Shown one piece after another: positions 39,534-48,475 of a stretch of DNA of 64,000 nt. The first letter of the stretch is position 1; each line of letters begins with the position of its first letter. The translations under genes and the position numbers were made by a program. The notes beneath the pieces were generated by a model, which was not told the origin of the DNA, searched no databases, and was given only the letters and a program-made list of their open reading frames with translations. The stretch is from Borrelia sp. RT5S (lineage in GTDB: Bacteria; Spirochaetota; Spirochaetia; Borreliales; Borreliaceae): NCBI RefSeq assembly GCF_021165755.1, contig NZ_CP088936.1, positions 1 to 64,000 of the forward strand, written 5' to 3'.

Positions 39534-40988
39534 TTAATCTAATTTTTCTATCCTCTCAAGCTTCAACCTCTGTCCCTTAAGCAAGCTTACTTCATCTTTC
39601 AAAATTTTAACAGGATTAAGAATAATCGTAGAAAATTTTTGCTTCTCAACTACCCTCTCGTTATATTCAACGACAAAAGATTCTCTCATCCTAACATCAT
39701 CCATACTGACCTCATACTCAAGAATTAAATCATTCTTTAAACTAAAAACACTAAAAATTCCATAATAAACATTATCTTCAATAACATAAGTAAGGTTAGG
39801 ATAAGAAAAATCATAAATAATATTCTTATACACATAATTGCCATTTGGAATAAAAAGATTCTCTCCCTCCCTATCCTCTCCCAAAACAGAGTCATCAAAT
39901 CTTTTAAAAACACCCGAGAATCCATACTTATCATAAGCATCTGTCCCAGTATCAACCTTTACCTCAATAATATCACCATCAATGATTTTTATCCAAAAAT
40001 TGTAAACTATTAAGTCTGAAAAAACAGATTTTGTACTAATGTTGAGAGTATTGTAAGCCGGCTTTGATATGTATTCAATATTTGCTATTTCTTGATAATT
40101 TTTCTTAAAAATACTAATCTCGTTGGAATGTCTGTTAAACAACAAAAACAGAGTATCGTCAAGACTTGACTTTTCCAATGTTTGATATGTATCACTTTCA
40201 TACCAAACGCCATATAAAAATTTATAAACACCCTCTTTAGTCAAATCTTTTAGGGTTTTATACACATTACTGTCCATTCGTCTAATATTTTCACTTGCAG
40301 ACAAAGGATAATAACTTCTATGAGAGTGAGAATATTTATACATTTCAACTCGACTAACTATTATATCCTCACCCTGTTTATTGTATTTTTCTAAAGAAAT
40401 AGAATAACTTTCCCTAGATTGCTTATCATCGTAAGCTGAGGACCTATCATACTTATTTATAATAATGCTTCCATTCACTTTATTAAAAAATACAGGTCTG
40501 TACGATGAAACATCATTAGCAACCGCCTTCTGAAAAACATATAAAACAGTCTCTTCATTTAAAAATCCTTGCACAACTATATCAAAATCATAATCACCAG
40601 TAATATCCTCAAGATACATGTTATAAGATTTCCTAGAATCAATATCTACTTGCTCTTTAAAAAGAACTATTGCCTTATGCGTTTTCGGATCGAATCCAAT
40701 AATAAACAGATAAGATTTAAGATCTGAAAAAGACTGTGCCAAAACCACTTGTTCAAAGTAAACATCCAAATTTAGATTTTCCTGTTGAACCGAAAGGATT
40801 TTATAACCCTTAAGGTCAATAAGCGACCCAAAAACATCTTCTCCATTACTTACATTTGAAACGCTAATATCAGAATATTTGACTCCGCTACCTCCCCCTA
40901 CCTCTTTGTTAAAGACAATAAAGCCCTCATTGTCCCTAACACAGGACAACAAAACAAAGAAAAAAAGTAAAACTAGTTTAAAACACAT
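39534..40988 (-). CDS. Lipoprotein (BB0038 position)
   Basis: A signal with lipobox L-L-S-C at about residue 16 makes this a lipoprotein of 484 residues. The mature part is mostly beta, with repeated YxxxVxF-like strands. I recall the Borrelia gene at this position being described as related to treponemal pallilysin (Tp0751), a proposed adhesin, but I see no protease HEXXH here. It lies just upstream of plsC, whose probable start overlaps its end. Confidence 0.6.
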   Translation of the reverse strand: MCFKLVLLFFFVLLSCVRDNEGFIVFNKEVGGGSGVKYSDISVSNVSNGEDVFGSLIDLKGYKILSVQQENLNLDVYFEQVVLAQSFSDLKSYLFIIGFDPKTHKAIVLFKEQVDIDSRKSYNMYLEDITGDYDFDIVVQGFLNEETVLYVFQKAVANDVSSYRPVFFNKVNGSIIINKYDRSSAYDDKQSRESYSISLEKYNKQGEDIIVSRVEMYKYSHSHRSYYPLSASENIRRMDSNVYKTLKDLTKEGVYKFLYGVWYESDTYQTLEKSSLDDTLFLLFNRHSNEISIFKKNYQEIANIEYISKPAYNTLNISTKSVFSDLIVYNFWIKIIDGDIIEVKVDTGTDAYDKYGFSGVFKRFDDSVLGEDREGENLFIPNGNYVYKNIIYDFSYPNLTYVIEDNVYYGIFSVFSLKNDLILEYEVSMDDVRMRESFVVEYNERVVEKQKFSTIILNPVKILKDEVSLLKGQRLKLERIEKLD

Positions 40989-41032
40989 ATCATATATTTC
41001 ATCTGTAAACTCAATTCTACTAACTACTGGGT

Positions 41033-42541
41033 TTAATTAAAATTCTGCAAAGCAAAAAACGCCTCACTAAAATTTTCTTCAAAGTCATTCTTATTCAACA
41101 TAGAATCTACCACTAACCTACTACCTGCCTGATAAAGATTATCAAAAATAACATCTTCTTTAAGTACATGATTAGATTCAACAGAATAACTACCTCTTGG
41201 GTTTAAGGAAAACACATAAACCTTACGGTCTGCTAAAAAAGGTTTAGACCAACTATTTTCTTTTAAAGAAAAGATGATATCATAAAAATCCTTACTGTTT
41301 TTAAACCCAGACAACTCCTCTCCTAAAGTGCTAGGATAAATACTCATATTGTAAGCAAGATTGACAATATCTTTTTTTAATGCCAATTTTTGGCTTCTAA
41401 GAGTTTTTTGTACCCCATCGGTACCCATCTCAATAACAACACCATCAAGCTTATTTTCAAGAAAAGACTCAATAACGCTTGGTTCATAAGTCTCTACATA
41501 TTTTCTAGCCACACTAATATCATGTTCCGAATTTTTATCAAAATCATGTACATTACTCAATACCTTGTAAATCTCATAACCACCCCCCTCCTTGCTTTTA
41601 ATAGGCTTGGAAAGCTCATTTACTTTCAAAGAAAAAACCAACCCCACGTCTTCCTTTCTCTCAAAGGCAAGATCAAAATCAAAATAATACTTCCTAGAAG
41701 AAACAACTCCCTTAAAATTAGCGATATCTTCAGAGTAAACCTTAGCTACCTCATCAAAAGGCGTATTCTTGGACAACTTTTCATAAGCATCATTCGCTTC
41801 CCCTAAATTTTTAAAACGAATGAACGCAACCTCAATACTTTTAAACAAAGTTAAAGCTCCCTCAGCATAGGAAATTAATTCATCTCGTGGAAAATCCTGA
41901 TATGAAAGCGCAAGATATGAAATATTCCTCCTAACTTTAGCCATATCTTTAATTGCATCAGGAAGAGAATTTGCAAATATCAAGCTACTATTCAATAAAA
42001 TCTGTATGTTAGAAGAGAGTAAATCTTCCACCATTTCACTCTGGATCTTAAACTTCTGATAATCAGAAACTTTATCGTACCTCTTAGGACTAAAATTACC
42101 AGTAGAGTCCAGATACGCAGGAGAATTCATCAATTTCTTATTTAACATATCCTTTGAAACATAAAAGCTATTAGCTTTTGCTAAATCAAGAAAAGCAATA
42201 TCCTCCACATGCTTGGAAAAAGCTAAGTTCCAAATAGCGTATTCCATATCAGAATTATTTTTATTTTGCATTAATCTAGAATAAAGATTCGAATAATGAT
42301 TAACATATTTAGCAAGTCTATTGTTCTTTTCATAATAAATTGGCTGCCCCTTATAAGACCCAAATCTCAGTCCAGATGAATCAGTACTCTCAACCAAAAC
42401 CGGAATTAGGGGCGCAATAATGAACCCAAACACAATCAATATAAGCGCTAAAAGGCCCCAAACACCAACCCTCTTATCGTTAGAATCAAAAGAATCAACC
42501 CCAGACACATCTCTTTTCATCCGTTTCACTCTCTTGTGCAT
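41033..42541 (-). CDS. Membrane-anchored SurA/PpiD-like peptidyl-prolyl isomerase chaperone
   Basis: One N-terminal membrane helix (about 30-50) is followed by a SurA-like helical N-domain and a degenerate parvulin domain near residues 240-340, with [18 protein letters not shown] and [18 protein letters not shown] matching PpiC strands and helices. The topology resembles PpiD. It probably helps fold exported proteins. ATG at 42541 is preferred (AAGG eight bases upstream). It diverges from cheR across a 165-base gap with a palindrome. Confidence 0.7.
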   Translation of the reverse strand: MHKRVKRMKRDVSGVDSFDSNDKRVGVWGLLALILIVFGFIIAPLIPVLVESTDSSGLRFGSYKGQPIYYEKNNRLAKYVNHYSNLYSRLMQNKNNSDMEYAIWNLAFSKHVEDIAFLDLAKANSFYVSKDMLNKKLMNSPAYLDSTGNFSPKRYDKVSDYQKFKIQSEMVEDLLSSNIQILLNSSLIFANSLPDAIKDMAKVRRNISYLALSYQDFPRDELISYAEGALTLFKSIEVAFIRFKNLGEANDAYEKLSKNTPFDEVAKVYSEDIANFKGVVSSRKYYFDFDLAFERKEDVGLVFSLKVNELSKPIKSKEGGGYEIYKVLSNVHDFDKNSEHDISVARKYVETYEPSVIESFLENKLDGVVIEMGTDGVQKTLRSQKLALKKDIVNLAYNMSIYPSTLGEELSGFKNSKDFYDIIFSLKENSWSKPFLADRKVYVFSLNPRGSYSVESNHVLKEDVIFDNLYQAGSRLVVDSMLNKNDFEENFSEAFFALQNFN

Positions 42542-42557
42542 AAAAACAACCTTCAAA

Positions 42558-42623
42558 ATTTCAATAAAAATAATATTTCAAATACCAAAGTAGCATAATT
42601 AAAGCATTATTTCAATTGAAATA
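42558..42623. promoter_or_regulatory. Operator-like palindrome with two more half sites
   Basis: TATTTCAATTGAAATA (42608-42623) is a perfect 16-bp palindrome. Its half site ATTTCAA recurs at 42558-42564 and 42575-42581. The starts 42558, 42575 and 42609 are 17 and 34 bases apart. The array lies between the divergent PpiD-like and cheR genes and could be bound by a dimeric repressor. Confidence 0.4.
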
Positions 42624-42706
42624 TTTAGATTAAGAACTACCCTTAGAGTGGAGGGCAGGGCGCTTGCTAGTTTGATGCTCTTTGAAGGTCCGACAGTGCA
42701 CAGAGA

Positions 42707-43552
42707 ATGATGAAAGATGACGGTTTTAATATTCATATAAGACCAAACGAGCTTGGTAGGCTCATAAAGATAATCTACGATAATTTTGGAATTAATCTTA
42801 GTGAAAAGAAGAAGTTACTAATTGAGAGTCGCCTTTCGTCGACGATTAGGGCAAAAAGTTTTGACAGCTTCACAGAGTATATTGACTACTTAGAAAGTGG
42901 TGCAAGTCAAATGCCCTTAGTAGAATTGGTGGATAAAATATCGACAAATCATACTTATTTTTTCAGAGAACCTAATCATTTCGAATTCCTTGAAAGGAAA
43001 CTTTTACCAAAAATGATTAGTCAGATGGCAAAGTCGGGAGAGAAGGAAATTCGCATATGGTCAGCTGGTTGTTCAAGTGGAGAAGAACCGTACACAGTTG
43101 CAATGATAATAAATGAGCATATAAACAATAATAAAATTTATTTAAAGGCAAAAATCTTGGCAACCGATATTTCAGTTACCGTATTAAAAGAAGCTAGCCA
43201 AGGAATTTATCCAGGAGACCGCGTGAAAACCCTTCCTAAGCATTTAAAATTTAAATACTTGAATCAACTTAAAGGTGACAAGTTTGAGGTCAAGGACACA
43301 CTTAAAACAATGGTTCAATTTAAAAAATTAAACCTAATGGATGAATACTTTCCATTCAGAAAGAAATTTGATTTAATTTTTTGTAGAAATGTAATGATTT
43401 ACTTTGATGAAGAAACTAGGGATCTGCTTGCTGAAAAATTTAGCAAACATCTAAAAGACGACTGTTGTCTACTTATCGGTCACTCTGAAACAATCAGGGG
43501 AAATAAAAACTTTGAGTATGTTATGCCAGCCACATATAGGAAAATAAATTAA
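42707..43552 (+). CDS. cheR: Chemotaxis protein methyltransferase
   Basis: CheR methylates glutamates of chemoreceptors using SAM. The N-terminal helical domain is followed by the Rossmann fold with IWSAGCSSGEEPYT near 118 and LIFCRNVMIYFD near 224. KISTNHTYFFREPNHF near 73 is the family motif. The 281-residue length is normal. B. burgdorferi has two CheR proteins; this location is that of CheR1. The 5' region is unusually GC-rich. Confidence 0.94.
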   Translation: MMKDDGFNIHIRPNELGRLIKIIYDNFGINLSEKKKLLIESRLSSTIRAKSFDSFTEYIDYLESGASQMPLVELVDKISTNHTYFFREPNHFEFLERKLLPKMISQMAKSGEKEIRIWSAGCSSGEEPYTVAMIINEHINNNKIYLKAKILATDISVTVLKEASQGIYPGDRVKTLPKHLKFKYLNQLKGDKFEVKDTLKTMVQFKKLNLMDEYFPFRKKFDLIFCRNVMIYFDEETRDLLAEKFSKHLKDDCCLLIGHSETIRGNKNFEYVMPATYRKIN

Positions 43553-43564
43553 TACAAGGCATAT

Positions 43565-43897
43565 CTATTTACCTTGTATCCTTTTATGTAGACAAATGAG
43601 CTCTTCGATAAGGTTTTTCTCGCTCAATAAACCCGTGATGCAGTTTTGAATGTTAAATACAGTCAATGACAAACACACATTTTGCATAAATTTACCATCA
43701 CTCATGAATTCTGCTTGCAAAGCATTAATATCGGTAATTAAAGTCTCAATTTCGCCAAGCTCGTATTCAATATCGTCAAAGTTTCCTTTCTTAACCTCTC
43801 TTAACAGTTCGTAAAGTCTATGTCTTACACTACCAGACTTATCTAAAATCAACACAAACTTATCACCAATATATTTATTCAATTCATCACTTAACAT
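43565..43897 (-). CDS. Hypothetical helical protein downstream of phoU
   Basis: A 110-residue protein with no signal peptide or membrane segment, apparently all helical. It contains several Asp/Glu-rich helices (DDIEYELGEIETLITDIN) and two Cys. It follows phoU by nine bases on the same strand and converges with cheR (12-base gap). Function unknown. Confidence 0.55.
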   Translation of the reverse strand: MLSDELNKYIGDKFVLILDKSGSVRHRLYELLREVKKGNFDDIEYELGEIETLITDINALQAEFMSDGKFMQNVCLSLTVFNIQNCITGLLSEKNLIEELICLHKRIQGK

Positions 43898-43906
43898 ATA
43901 GCCTCT

Positions 43907-44578
43907 CTAGGTCAAATTCACTTTTTCTCCTACCTTAACAAAATAAAGCAACTCACCTATTGTAGCAACATGGTCTCCAACTCTTTCTAGAAAGCTATTT
44001 AAAAACAAGATATTTAGAAGATAATCCAAATTTTCCGGATTATTTTTCATAGCATCAATTACAACTGTCTTTTGCTTGGAAAATAATTTATCTATAATGT
44101 TGTCGTACTTTACTATTTTAAGTATTTTAGTAAAATCCCCATCAAAGTAAGCATCAAAAATATTTGAAAGCATATCCTTTGCTGTATCTGCCATTTCTCT
44201 TAAAGGCTTAAGATAAAGACTAGCAGTGCAAAAATCTGCCGCATTAGATTCCAAGAGAAGTACGACCTTTACAATTTTAGTAGAATGGTCTGCGATTCGC
44301 TCAAGGGAACTTATTATTTTAATAATCGCTAAAATCTCCCTAAGTTCAGTAGCCACAGGATGTTCAGTAGCAATAATTCTTCCACATAAGTCCTCAATAT
44401 CATACTGATAGTCGTCTATTATTTTCTCATCCTCATTAATGATCTTCTTAGCCAAATTTTTGTCCCTAGATTCCAAAGCTATTAAAGAATCTTCTATTAT
44501 TTTAAGAACACATTCTTTCATATCCCAAAGATAATCTTTTATCACTTCAAGTTGTTTAGTAAGCTTTCGTCTAATCAT
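43907..44578 (-). CDS. phoU: Phosphate signalling protein PhoU
   Basis: A two-lobed helical bundle of 223 residues with two PhoU repeats, each with a metal-binding acidic cluster (DEKIIDDYQYDIED and SLERIADHSTKI; FLERVGDHVATI). PhoU normally restrains the Pst phosphate transporter and a sensor kinase. The Pst genes are not in this window. Confidence 0.9.
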   Translation of the reverse strand: MIRRKLTKQLEVIKDYLWDMKECVLKIIEDSLIALESRDKNLAKKIINEDEKIIDDYQYDIEDLCGRIIATEHPVATELREILAIIKIISSLERIADHSTKIVKVVLLLESNAADFCTASLYLKPLREMADTAKDMLSNIFDAYFDGDFTKILKIVKYDNIIDKLFSKQKTVVIDAMKNNPENLDYLLNILFLNSFLERVGDHVATIGELLYFVKVGEKVNLT

Positions 44579-44589
44579 ACCAAATCCTC

Positions 44590-45588
44590 CTAAAAAAACC
44601 TTTTTAAAAACAAATATCCCAACCTAGACATCTCATAATAATTACTAAAGGGATAATCATCAATAACCCTCTTATAGTAATCAATTGCTTTCAGAAAATC
44701 TCTATACTTGCTCTCAGTCTCATATAGCCTACCCAATAAATAATTGTATCTATCCGGAAAACTAGCGCTTACATATTTTGGGAAATACAGAGAACTCAAA
44801 TTTAAAAAAAATTCATACTCACCGCTCAGTAACAAAAACTCAAGAATATCAAGATAAACATCTTCACTAAAATCAATATTATTCTCTATTAAGAACCTAA
44901 CATCCCTTAATACATTCTCTACCTTATTTAACTTAATTCCAAGACTGATAAGATGCAAAAAAATTTGATTAAAGTGCTTATCTCTTAAACGTAAGTAATT
45001 TTCATAAGAATTTAAGTAGTCCCCATTCTTATAATAAAGATCAGCTTTCAATAAAGTGTACTCACTCTCATTAAAACTATAGCTATTGAGCAACTTAATT
45101 GCACCCTTATAATCATTAATGTAAGATAAATTTAAAGCTCTTCTGATAACCTCTCTAGAACTTAAACCAACATTACCATCCTTTAATTCATCGCTTTCAT
45201 TATCTTGCGCCTTATCTTCAAGCCTGTTAGGTACTCTTTGCTCAATTTTTAAAATCACATTTTTAGTAAATTCCCTAGAATCTCTTAAGTTTTGATAACT
45301 AAAAGTTAAAACAATAGCCCCAACTTTATTTGAAGTTTGAAAAGTAAAAGTAGCTCCATCCTGATAAGATTCTCCTAAAAGTCTAATAAAAGAGCCATTC
45401 TTAGGATTTTTAATATAAATCCAAGCCTCATCTTTAAAAAAAAAATTAAACTTTGAATTAGTTTTTACTAAAAATTCTCTCTCTTCACTACTAAAATCAA
45501 GTTCATAAGCACCATGGCCACTCCTAGCAAGCAGGGATACTGCACTCATAACTAAAAATAAAACACTGAAACAATTTCCTTTATTCAC
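44590..45588 (-). CDS. Exported TPR-containing protein
   Basis: A signal peptide (about residues 1-22) is followed by a beta-type N-domain (residues 30-125) and several TPR-like helix pairs (AIKLLNSYSFNESEY, KADLYYKNGDYLNSYENYL). A GTG start overlaps the upstream gene by four bases (GTGA). Probably periplasmic and involved in a protein complex; exact role unknown. Confidence 0.6.
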   Translation of the reverse strand: MNKGNCFSVLFLVMSAVSLLARSGHGAYELDFSSEEREFLVKTNSKFNFFFKDEAWIYIKNPKNGSFIRLLGESYQDGATFTFQTSNKVGAIVLTFSYQNLRDSREFTKNVILKIEQRVPNRLEDKAQDNESDELKDGNVGLSSREVIRRALNLSYINDYKGAIKLLNSYSFNESEYTLLKADLYYKNGDYLNSYENYLRLRDKHFNQIFLHLISLGIKLNKVENVLRDVRFLIENNIDFSEDVYLDILEFLLLSGEYEFFLNLSSLYFPKYVSASFPDRYNYLLGRLYETESKYRDFLKAIDYYKRVIDDYPFSNYYEMSRLGYLFLKRFF

Positions 45589-45971
45589 TTATAATTTTCC
45601 AAAATTCTGTCAACTACTGTCTCATTTTGCTTTTCCAAATCAATATTAAATAAATTTTCAGGTTGTATCCAGAACTCCTTAAGAAGTTCCTCATTAATTG
45701 TCTGATGCTCAGTTAATTCATCTTCCAATTCACTACCAGGCAGATGGGGTTTGGGAAAGAAAAAATCATTCATGTTGAGATTGGAATTTAAATCAAAATA
45801 AAAATCCTCCGCATTGATTAATTTTAACTTTTTATTTAAATCCTCTTCTGTGTTCTTACGAGCAACTCTGATAATGTTACTAGAGTAAAGATAGGTAATA
45901 AAAGCAACAGCAATAGATAAAAATATTAATATTAAAAAATATTTTTGAAAATAAAACTTCTTTCTTCTCAT
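45585..45971 (-). CDS. Small single-pass membrane protein
   Basis: A 128-residue protein: KKFYFQKYFLILIFLSIAVA forms an N-terminal membrane helix (about 10-29); the rest is acidic and probably periplasmic. No domain is recognised. It overlaps the TPR gene by four bases and diverges from rnhB, so it likely works with the TPR protein. Confidence 0.55.
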   Translation of the reverse strand: MRRKKFYFQKYFLILIFLSIAVAFITYLYSSNIIRVARKNTEEDLNKKLKLINAEDFYFDLNSNLNMNDFFFPKPHLPGSELEDELTEHQTINEELLKEFWIQPENLFNIDLEKQNETVVDRILENYK

Positions 45972-46035
45972 AAAATTCCCTCTATTACTCAGTAAATTAT
46001 ATATTAAAATATTACACTTTCTCTATTTAAGATAA

Positions 46036-46041
46036 TATAAT
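46036..46041 (+). promoter_or_regulatory. -10 element immediately upstream of rnhB
   Basis: TATAAT is five bases before the ATG at 46047, with TTACAC at 46012-46017 (18-base spacer). Transcription would begin at or just before the start codon; no ribosome site is present. Confidence 0.5.
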
Positions 46042-46046
46042 TGATT

Positions 46047-46592
46047 ATGATTTGTGGAATCGATGAAGTTGGGAGAGGATGCATTTTTGGCCCCGTCTTA
46101 AGCGCGGCAGTTATTTTTAAAGGGCAGCCTGATTTTTTAAATGAACTGGACGATTCAAAAAAGCTTAAAAAAGAAAAAAGGGAATACTTATCTTCATTAA
46201 TACTTAAAAATGCACATTATGCCTTTGCAGAGGTACCTAACCATATCATTGACAAAATTAATATTCACAATGCATCGCTTCTTGCCATGAAACTCGCATA
46301 TGAAAACCTAAATATACAATGCGATTTAGTCCTTGTAGATGGAAAATTTATTCCAACAATAAAAGCCAAAAGAGTCAGGGCAATAATCAAGGGAGACTCT
46401 ATTATTAATGAAATAAAAGCAGCCTCCATTATCGCAAAAGTACAAAGAGACAAGTTGATGGACGAATACGATAAAATTTATCCTCTCTATTACCTGAAAA
46501 ACAACAAAGGATACCCAACGCAGAACCACAAAGATGCAATAAAGAAACATGGAATCCTAAGCCTTCACAGAAAAAGTTTTAAACTTACCTGA
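46047..46592 (+). CDS. rnhB: Ribonuclease HII
   Basis: It cleaves RNA in RNA-DNA hybrids and removes misincorporated ribonucleotides. GIDEVGRGCIFGPV contains the first two catalytic acids, LDDSKKLKKEKRE and VDGKFIP follow, and ASIIAKVQRDKLMDEYD gives the last ligands. The length is normal. The ATG at 46047 is chosen because TTG at 46041 lies in the -10 box. The transcript is likely leaderless. Confidence 0.94.
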   Translation: MICGIDEVGRGCIFGPVLSAAVIFKGQPDFLNELDDSKKLKKEKREYLSSLILKNAHYAFAEVPNHIIDKINIHNASLLAMKLAYENLNIQCDLVLVDGKFIPTIKAKRVRAIIKGDSIINEIKAASIIAKVQRDKLMDEYDKIYPLYYLKNNKGYPTQNHKDAIKKHGILSLHRKSFKLT

Positions 46593-46600
46593 ATATTCTT

Positions 46601-46957
46601 TTAATAATCTCTATTTCTAGACCTTCTTGAAAAGTGGTAATCTTTGTCAAAATCGTCACTTCTGAAACCTTCATTATGGGCATCAAAATCATCGCGCTGC
46701 GCATCCCCTGCAACATAATTCCCAGAAATCTTCTTCTTAATTACAGAAATTGCTCTTAATAAGCTTGCTTCAAATTCTTTAATATTTTCCTCATAAATAA
46801 AAACTGAATGTCTTTCAAAATCTCCGCTAGCATTCCTTTTACTTTCAACAATATTTAAAAAATAATCACCCTTCCTATTTTCTTTAACATTAAAGAAATA
46901 AGTTCTCTCAGAATTTGTAAATAATTTATCGGAATATATTTCCCCTCGCTCTCCCAT
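46601..46957 (-). CDS. bpuR: PUR-domain DNA/RNA-binding protein BpuR
   Basis: A 118-residue protein of the DUF3276/PUR family: [20 protein letters not shown] and [12 protein letters not shown] are the PUR beta strands. Its Borrelia orthologue binds erp operator DNA and RNA and regulates its own expression. A C-terminal tail is Arg/Asp rich. The ATG at 46957 is favoured, with GGAGG just upstream; a GTG at 46969 is in frame. Confidence 0.88.
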   Translation of the reverse strand: MGERGEIYSDKLFTNSERTYFFNVKENRKGDYFLNIVESKRNASGDFERHSVFIYEENIKEFEASLLRAISVIKKKISGNYVAGDAQRDDFDAHNEGFRSDDFDKDYHFSRRSRNRDY

Positions 46958-47062
46958 TAATTCCTCCACTCAAAAAACACCAATTATCATATTGGCTTTC
47001 ATAAAAGCTAACCTAATTGTACTTATTAAGAAAAAAAAATACTAGATAAACTTAATAATAAA

Positions 47063-47111
47063 TTAGTTGTCATAAAACTTATTTTAAATTAATTGACATA
47101 AAACTAATTTT
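47063..47111 (+). repeat. Imperfect direct repeat upstream of tRNA-Gly
   Basis: A 23-base unit beginning at 47063 recurs at 47089 with three mismatches (26-base period). The second copy supplies the -35 of the tRNA promoter; the first carries a similar TTGTCA. It may be a duplicated promoter remnant. Confidence 0.5.
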
Positions 47112-47121
47112 TTTATAGAAT
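47093..47121 (+). promoter_or_regulatory. tRNA-Gly promoter
   Basis: TTGACA (47093-47098), 17 bases, TAGAAT (47116-47121): near-consensus sigma-70 promoter. The mature tRNA begins 17 bases after the -10. Confidence 0.65.
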
Positions 47122-47137
47122 CGGACCTGGTATTCGT

Positions 47138-47209
47138 GCGTCCTTCGTATAATGGCTATTACCTTAGCCTTCCAAGCTAATGATATCGGTTCGATTCCGA
47201 TAGGACGCT
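47138..47209 (+). tRNA. tRNA-Gly (anticodon TCC)
   Basis: The acceptor stem pairs GCGTCCT (47138-47144) with AGGACGC (47202-47208), followed by discriminator T. The anticodon stem is TTAGC/GCTAA with loop CTTCCAA and anticodon TCC at 47171-47173. The T arm ATCGG-TTCGATT-CCGAT is standard. CCA is not encoded. It converges with the tmRNA gene only 20 bases away. Confidence 0.95.
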
Positions 47210-47229
47210 TACTGCACAGCATTCCGACA

Positions 47230-47589
47230 TGGAGATGGCGGGACTCGAACCCGCGTCCTAAAAGTAATACCACAAGTGTCTACAAGCTTAGCCAGTGTTT
47301 TGATGAGTAAAGAGACGGAGACTCTGGCGGAACCGTCAAGTTACTTCCAAGTTTAAAAGTCCCTAAAAACGCAACTTGAAGCATTCCTAGGCGAGCTTCG
47401 ATGTCTTTAAAGAGTGTAAGCCGAACCTCAAAGCAAAATTCAACAAAACTCTCTGCTAACCTAAGCAGCCATTACAAGATTTGAACTTGCAAAGTTATTA
47501 TTTTTTGCATTTATTAAAGAAGTTTTAAGAGATTCACTCTGCCTGCAACTCATACTACCAAACCTTTTAGTCAAATCCAAAACATCCCC
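47230..47589 (-). ncRNA. ssrA: Transfer-messenger RNA (tmRNA)
   Basis: The minus-strand ends pair as an acceptor stem: GGGGATG at the 5' end (47589-47583) with CATCTCC at the 3' end, followed by discriminator A and a T arm with GGGTTCGAGTCCC. CCA is not encoded. The internal tag frame (47508-47461) encodes AKNNNFASSNLVMAA then TAG. It rescues stalled ribosomes with SmpB. The B. burgdorferi tag, as I recall it, has T where this has A at position 7. Confidence 0.95.
47461..47508 (-). other. tmRNA tag-peptide reading frame
   Basis: Fifteen codons from GCA to a TAG stop within ssrA read AKNNNFASSNLVMAA. The hydrophobic VMAA end is the type of C-terminal degron recognised by ClpXP. Confidence 0.9.
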
Positions 47590-47608
47590 ATTTATCACTC
47601 CGATGGAA

Positions 47609-47637
47609 ATTATAATATAAACGCACTAAAAAAGCAA
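47609..47637 (-). promoter_or_regulatory. Candidate ssrA promoter
   Basis: On the minus strand TATAAT (47614-47609) lies 17 bases after TTGCTT (47637-47632). It sits about 20 bases before the tmRNA 5' end. The -35 is weak. Confidence 0.4.
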
Positions 47638-47709
47638 AATAATTTATTTGAAAAACAACATCTAAAGTTTTACAATTGATTGTGTAACGAACGAAATAAC
47701 GAGGGTGTC

Positions 47710-48435
47710 TTGAATAACGAATTTGTGTGGTTTATTATTTGGAGTAACGAGTTTGTGTGGTTTATTATGTTGCTTTGCACTTATTCGATCTTAATTACAG
47801 TATACAGATTCTTTGGAAAAAAAGGTTTATTTGTGTGGGTGGCGTCCTCTGTAGCCATCGCAAACATTCAAGTTTTAAAACAAATTACTTTGTTTGGTTT
47901 AAATGCTACACTTGGCAATATTATTTATGCATCGACCTATGTTGCAACCGATATTTTATCGGAATTTTACGGACGCCAGGTTTCAAAAAAAGCAGTTTAC
48001 ATGGGTTTTATAAGTTTCATAGCTTTTGCTCTCATCACGAATATTCAACTTTATTTTTCACCAAGCAAACTTGATGTACATTTCAACAGCTTACAAAGCA
48101 TCTTCTCTTCAATCCCAATTTTATTAGTTGCATCAATAACCGCATACATACTATCTCAGTTAAACGACGTCCACTTGTATCAATTCATTAAAAATAAATT
48201 TCCAAAATTTCTCTTCGTAAGAAGCAATGGATCGACACTGGTAAGTGAATTAATAGATACAATCGTATTTGTGGGTATTGCAACGTATTTCAAAATATTT
48301 CCAAAAGAGGCTTTCTTTGATATAGCACTTTCTACGTATTTAATTAAAGCACTTGCTGGTTTTTTAGGAACACCATTTATTTACGCATCAAAATTCATTT
48401 CACAGCAAAAAAAACAACACGACTGCAGTTGTTAA
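47710..48435 (+). CDS. yhhQ: YhhQ-family queuosine precursor transporter
   Basis: A 241-residue membrane protein with about six helices. It carries the YhhQ (DUF165/VUT) signature: NIQVLKQITLFGLNATLGNI, then ATDILSEFYGRQVSKKAVYMG, and SELIDTIVFVGIATY. E. coli YhhQ imports preQ0/preQ1. The window has QueA but no preQ1 synthesis. TTG at 47710 is preferred (GAGGG nearby); an upstream in-frame TTG at 47680 is weaker. The N-terminus contains a tandem duplication (NEFVWFI twice). A related gene follows. Confidence 0.85.
   Translation: MNNEFVWFIIWSNEFVWFIMLLCTYSILITVYRFFGKKGLFVWVASSVAIANIQVLKQITLFGLNATLGNIIYASTYVATDILSEFYGRQVSKKAVYMGFISFIAFALITNIQLYFSPSKLDVHFNSLQSIFSSIPILLVASITAYILSQLNDVHLYQFIKNKFPKFLFVRSNGSTLVSELIDTIVFVGIATYFKIFPKEAFFDIALSTYLIKALAGFLGTPFIYASKFISQQKKQHDCSC
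47717..47766 (+). repeat. 30-bp tandem repeat at the yhhQ 5' end
   Basis: AACGAATTTGTGTGGTTTAT (from 47717) recurs at 47747 with one change (AACGAGTTTG). It encodes NEFVWFI twice. Slippage-type expansion at the N-terminus may vary among strains. Confidence 0.6.
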
Positions 48436-48459
48436 CTTAACTATTGGCTTATGATTTGC

Positions 48460-48465
48460 TACAAT
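48460..48465 (+). promoter_or_regulatory. Extended -10 element 10 bases before the second YhhQ-like gene
   Basis: TGC plus TACAAT forms an extended -10. It leaves only a few bases of leader before the ATG at 48476, and no ribosome site is visible. Confidence 0.4.
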
Positions 48466-48475
48466 TAACGGGTGT

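Noticed and set aside
47079..47273. Minus-strand ORF of 64 codons
   Set aside because: It runs through the tRNA-Gly gene and the end of tmRNA; not a protein gene.
47757..48074. Second-frame ORF of 105 codons in yhhQ
   Set aside because: Overlaps the well-supported YhhQ frame and lacks a ribosome site.
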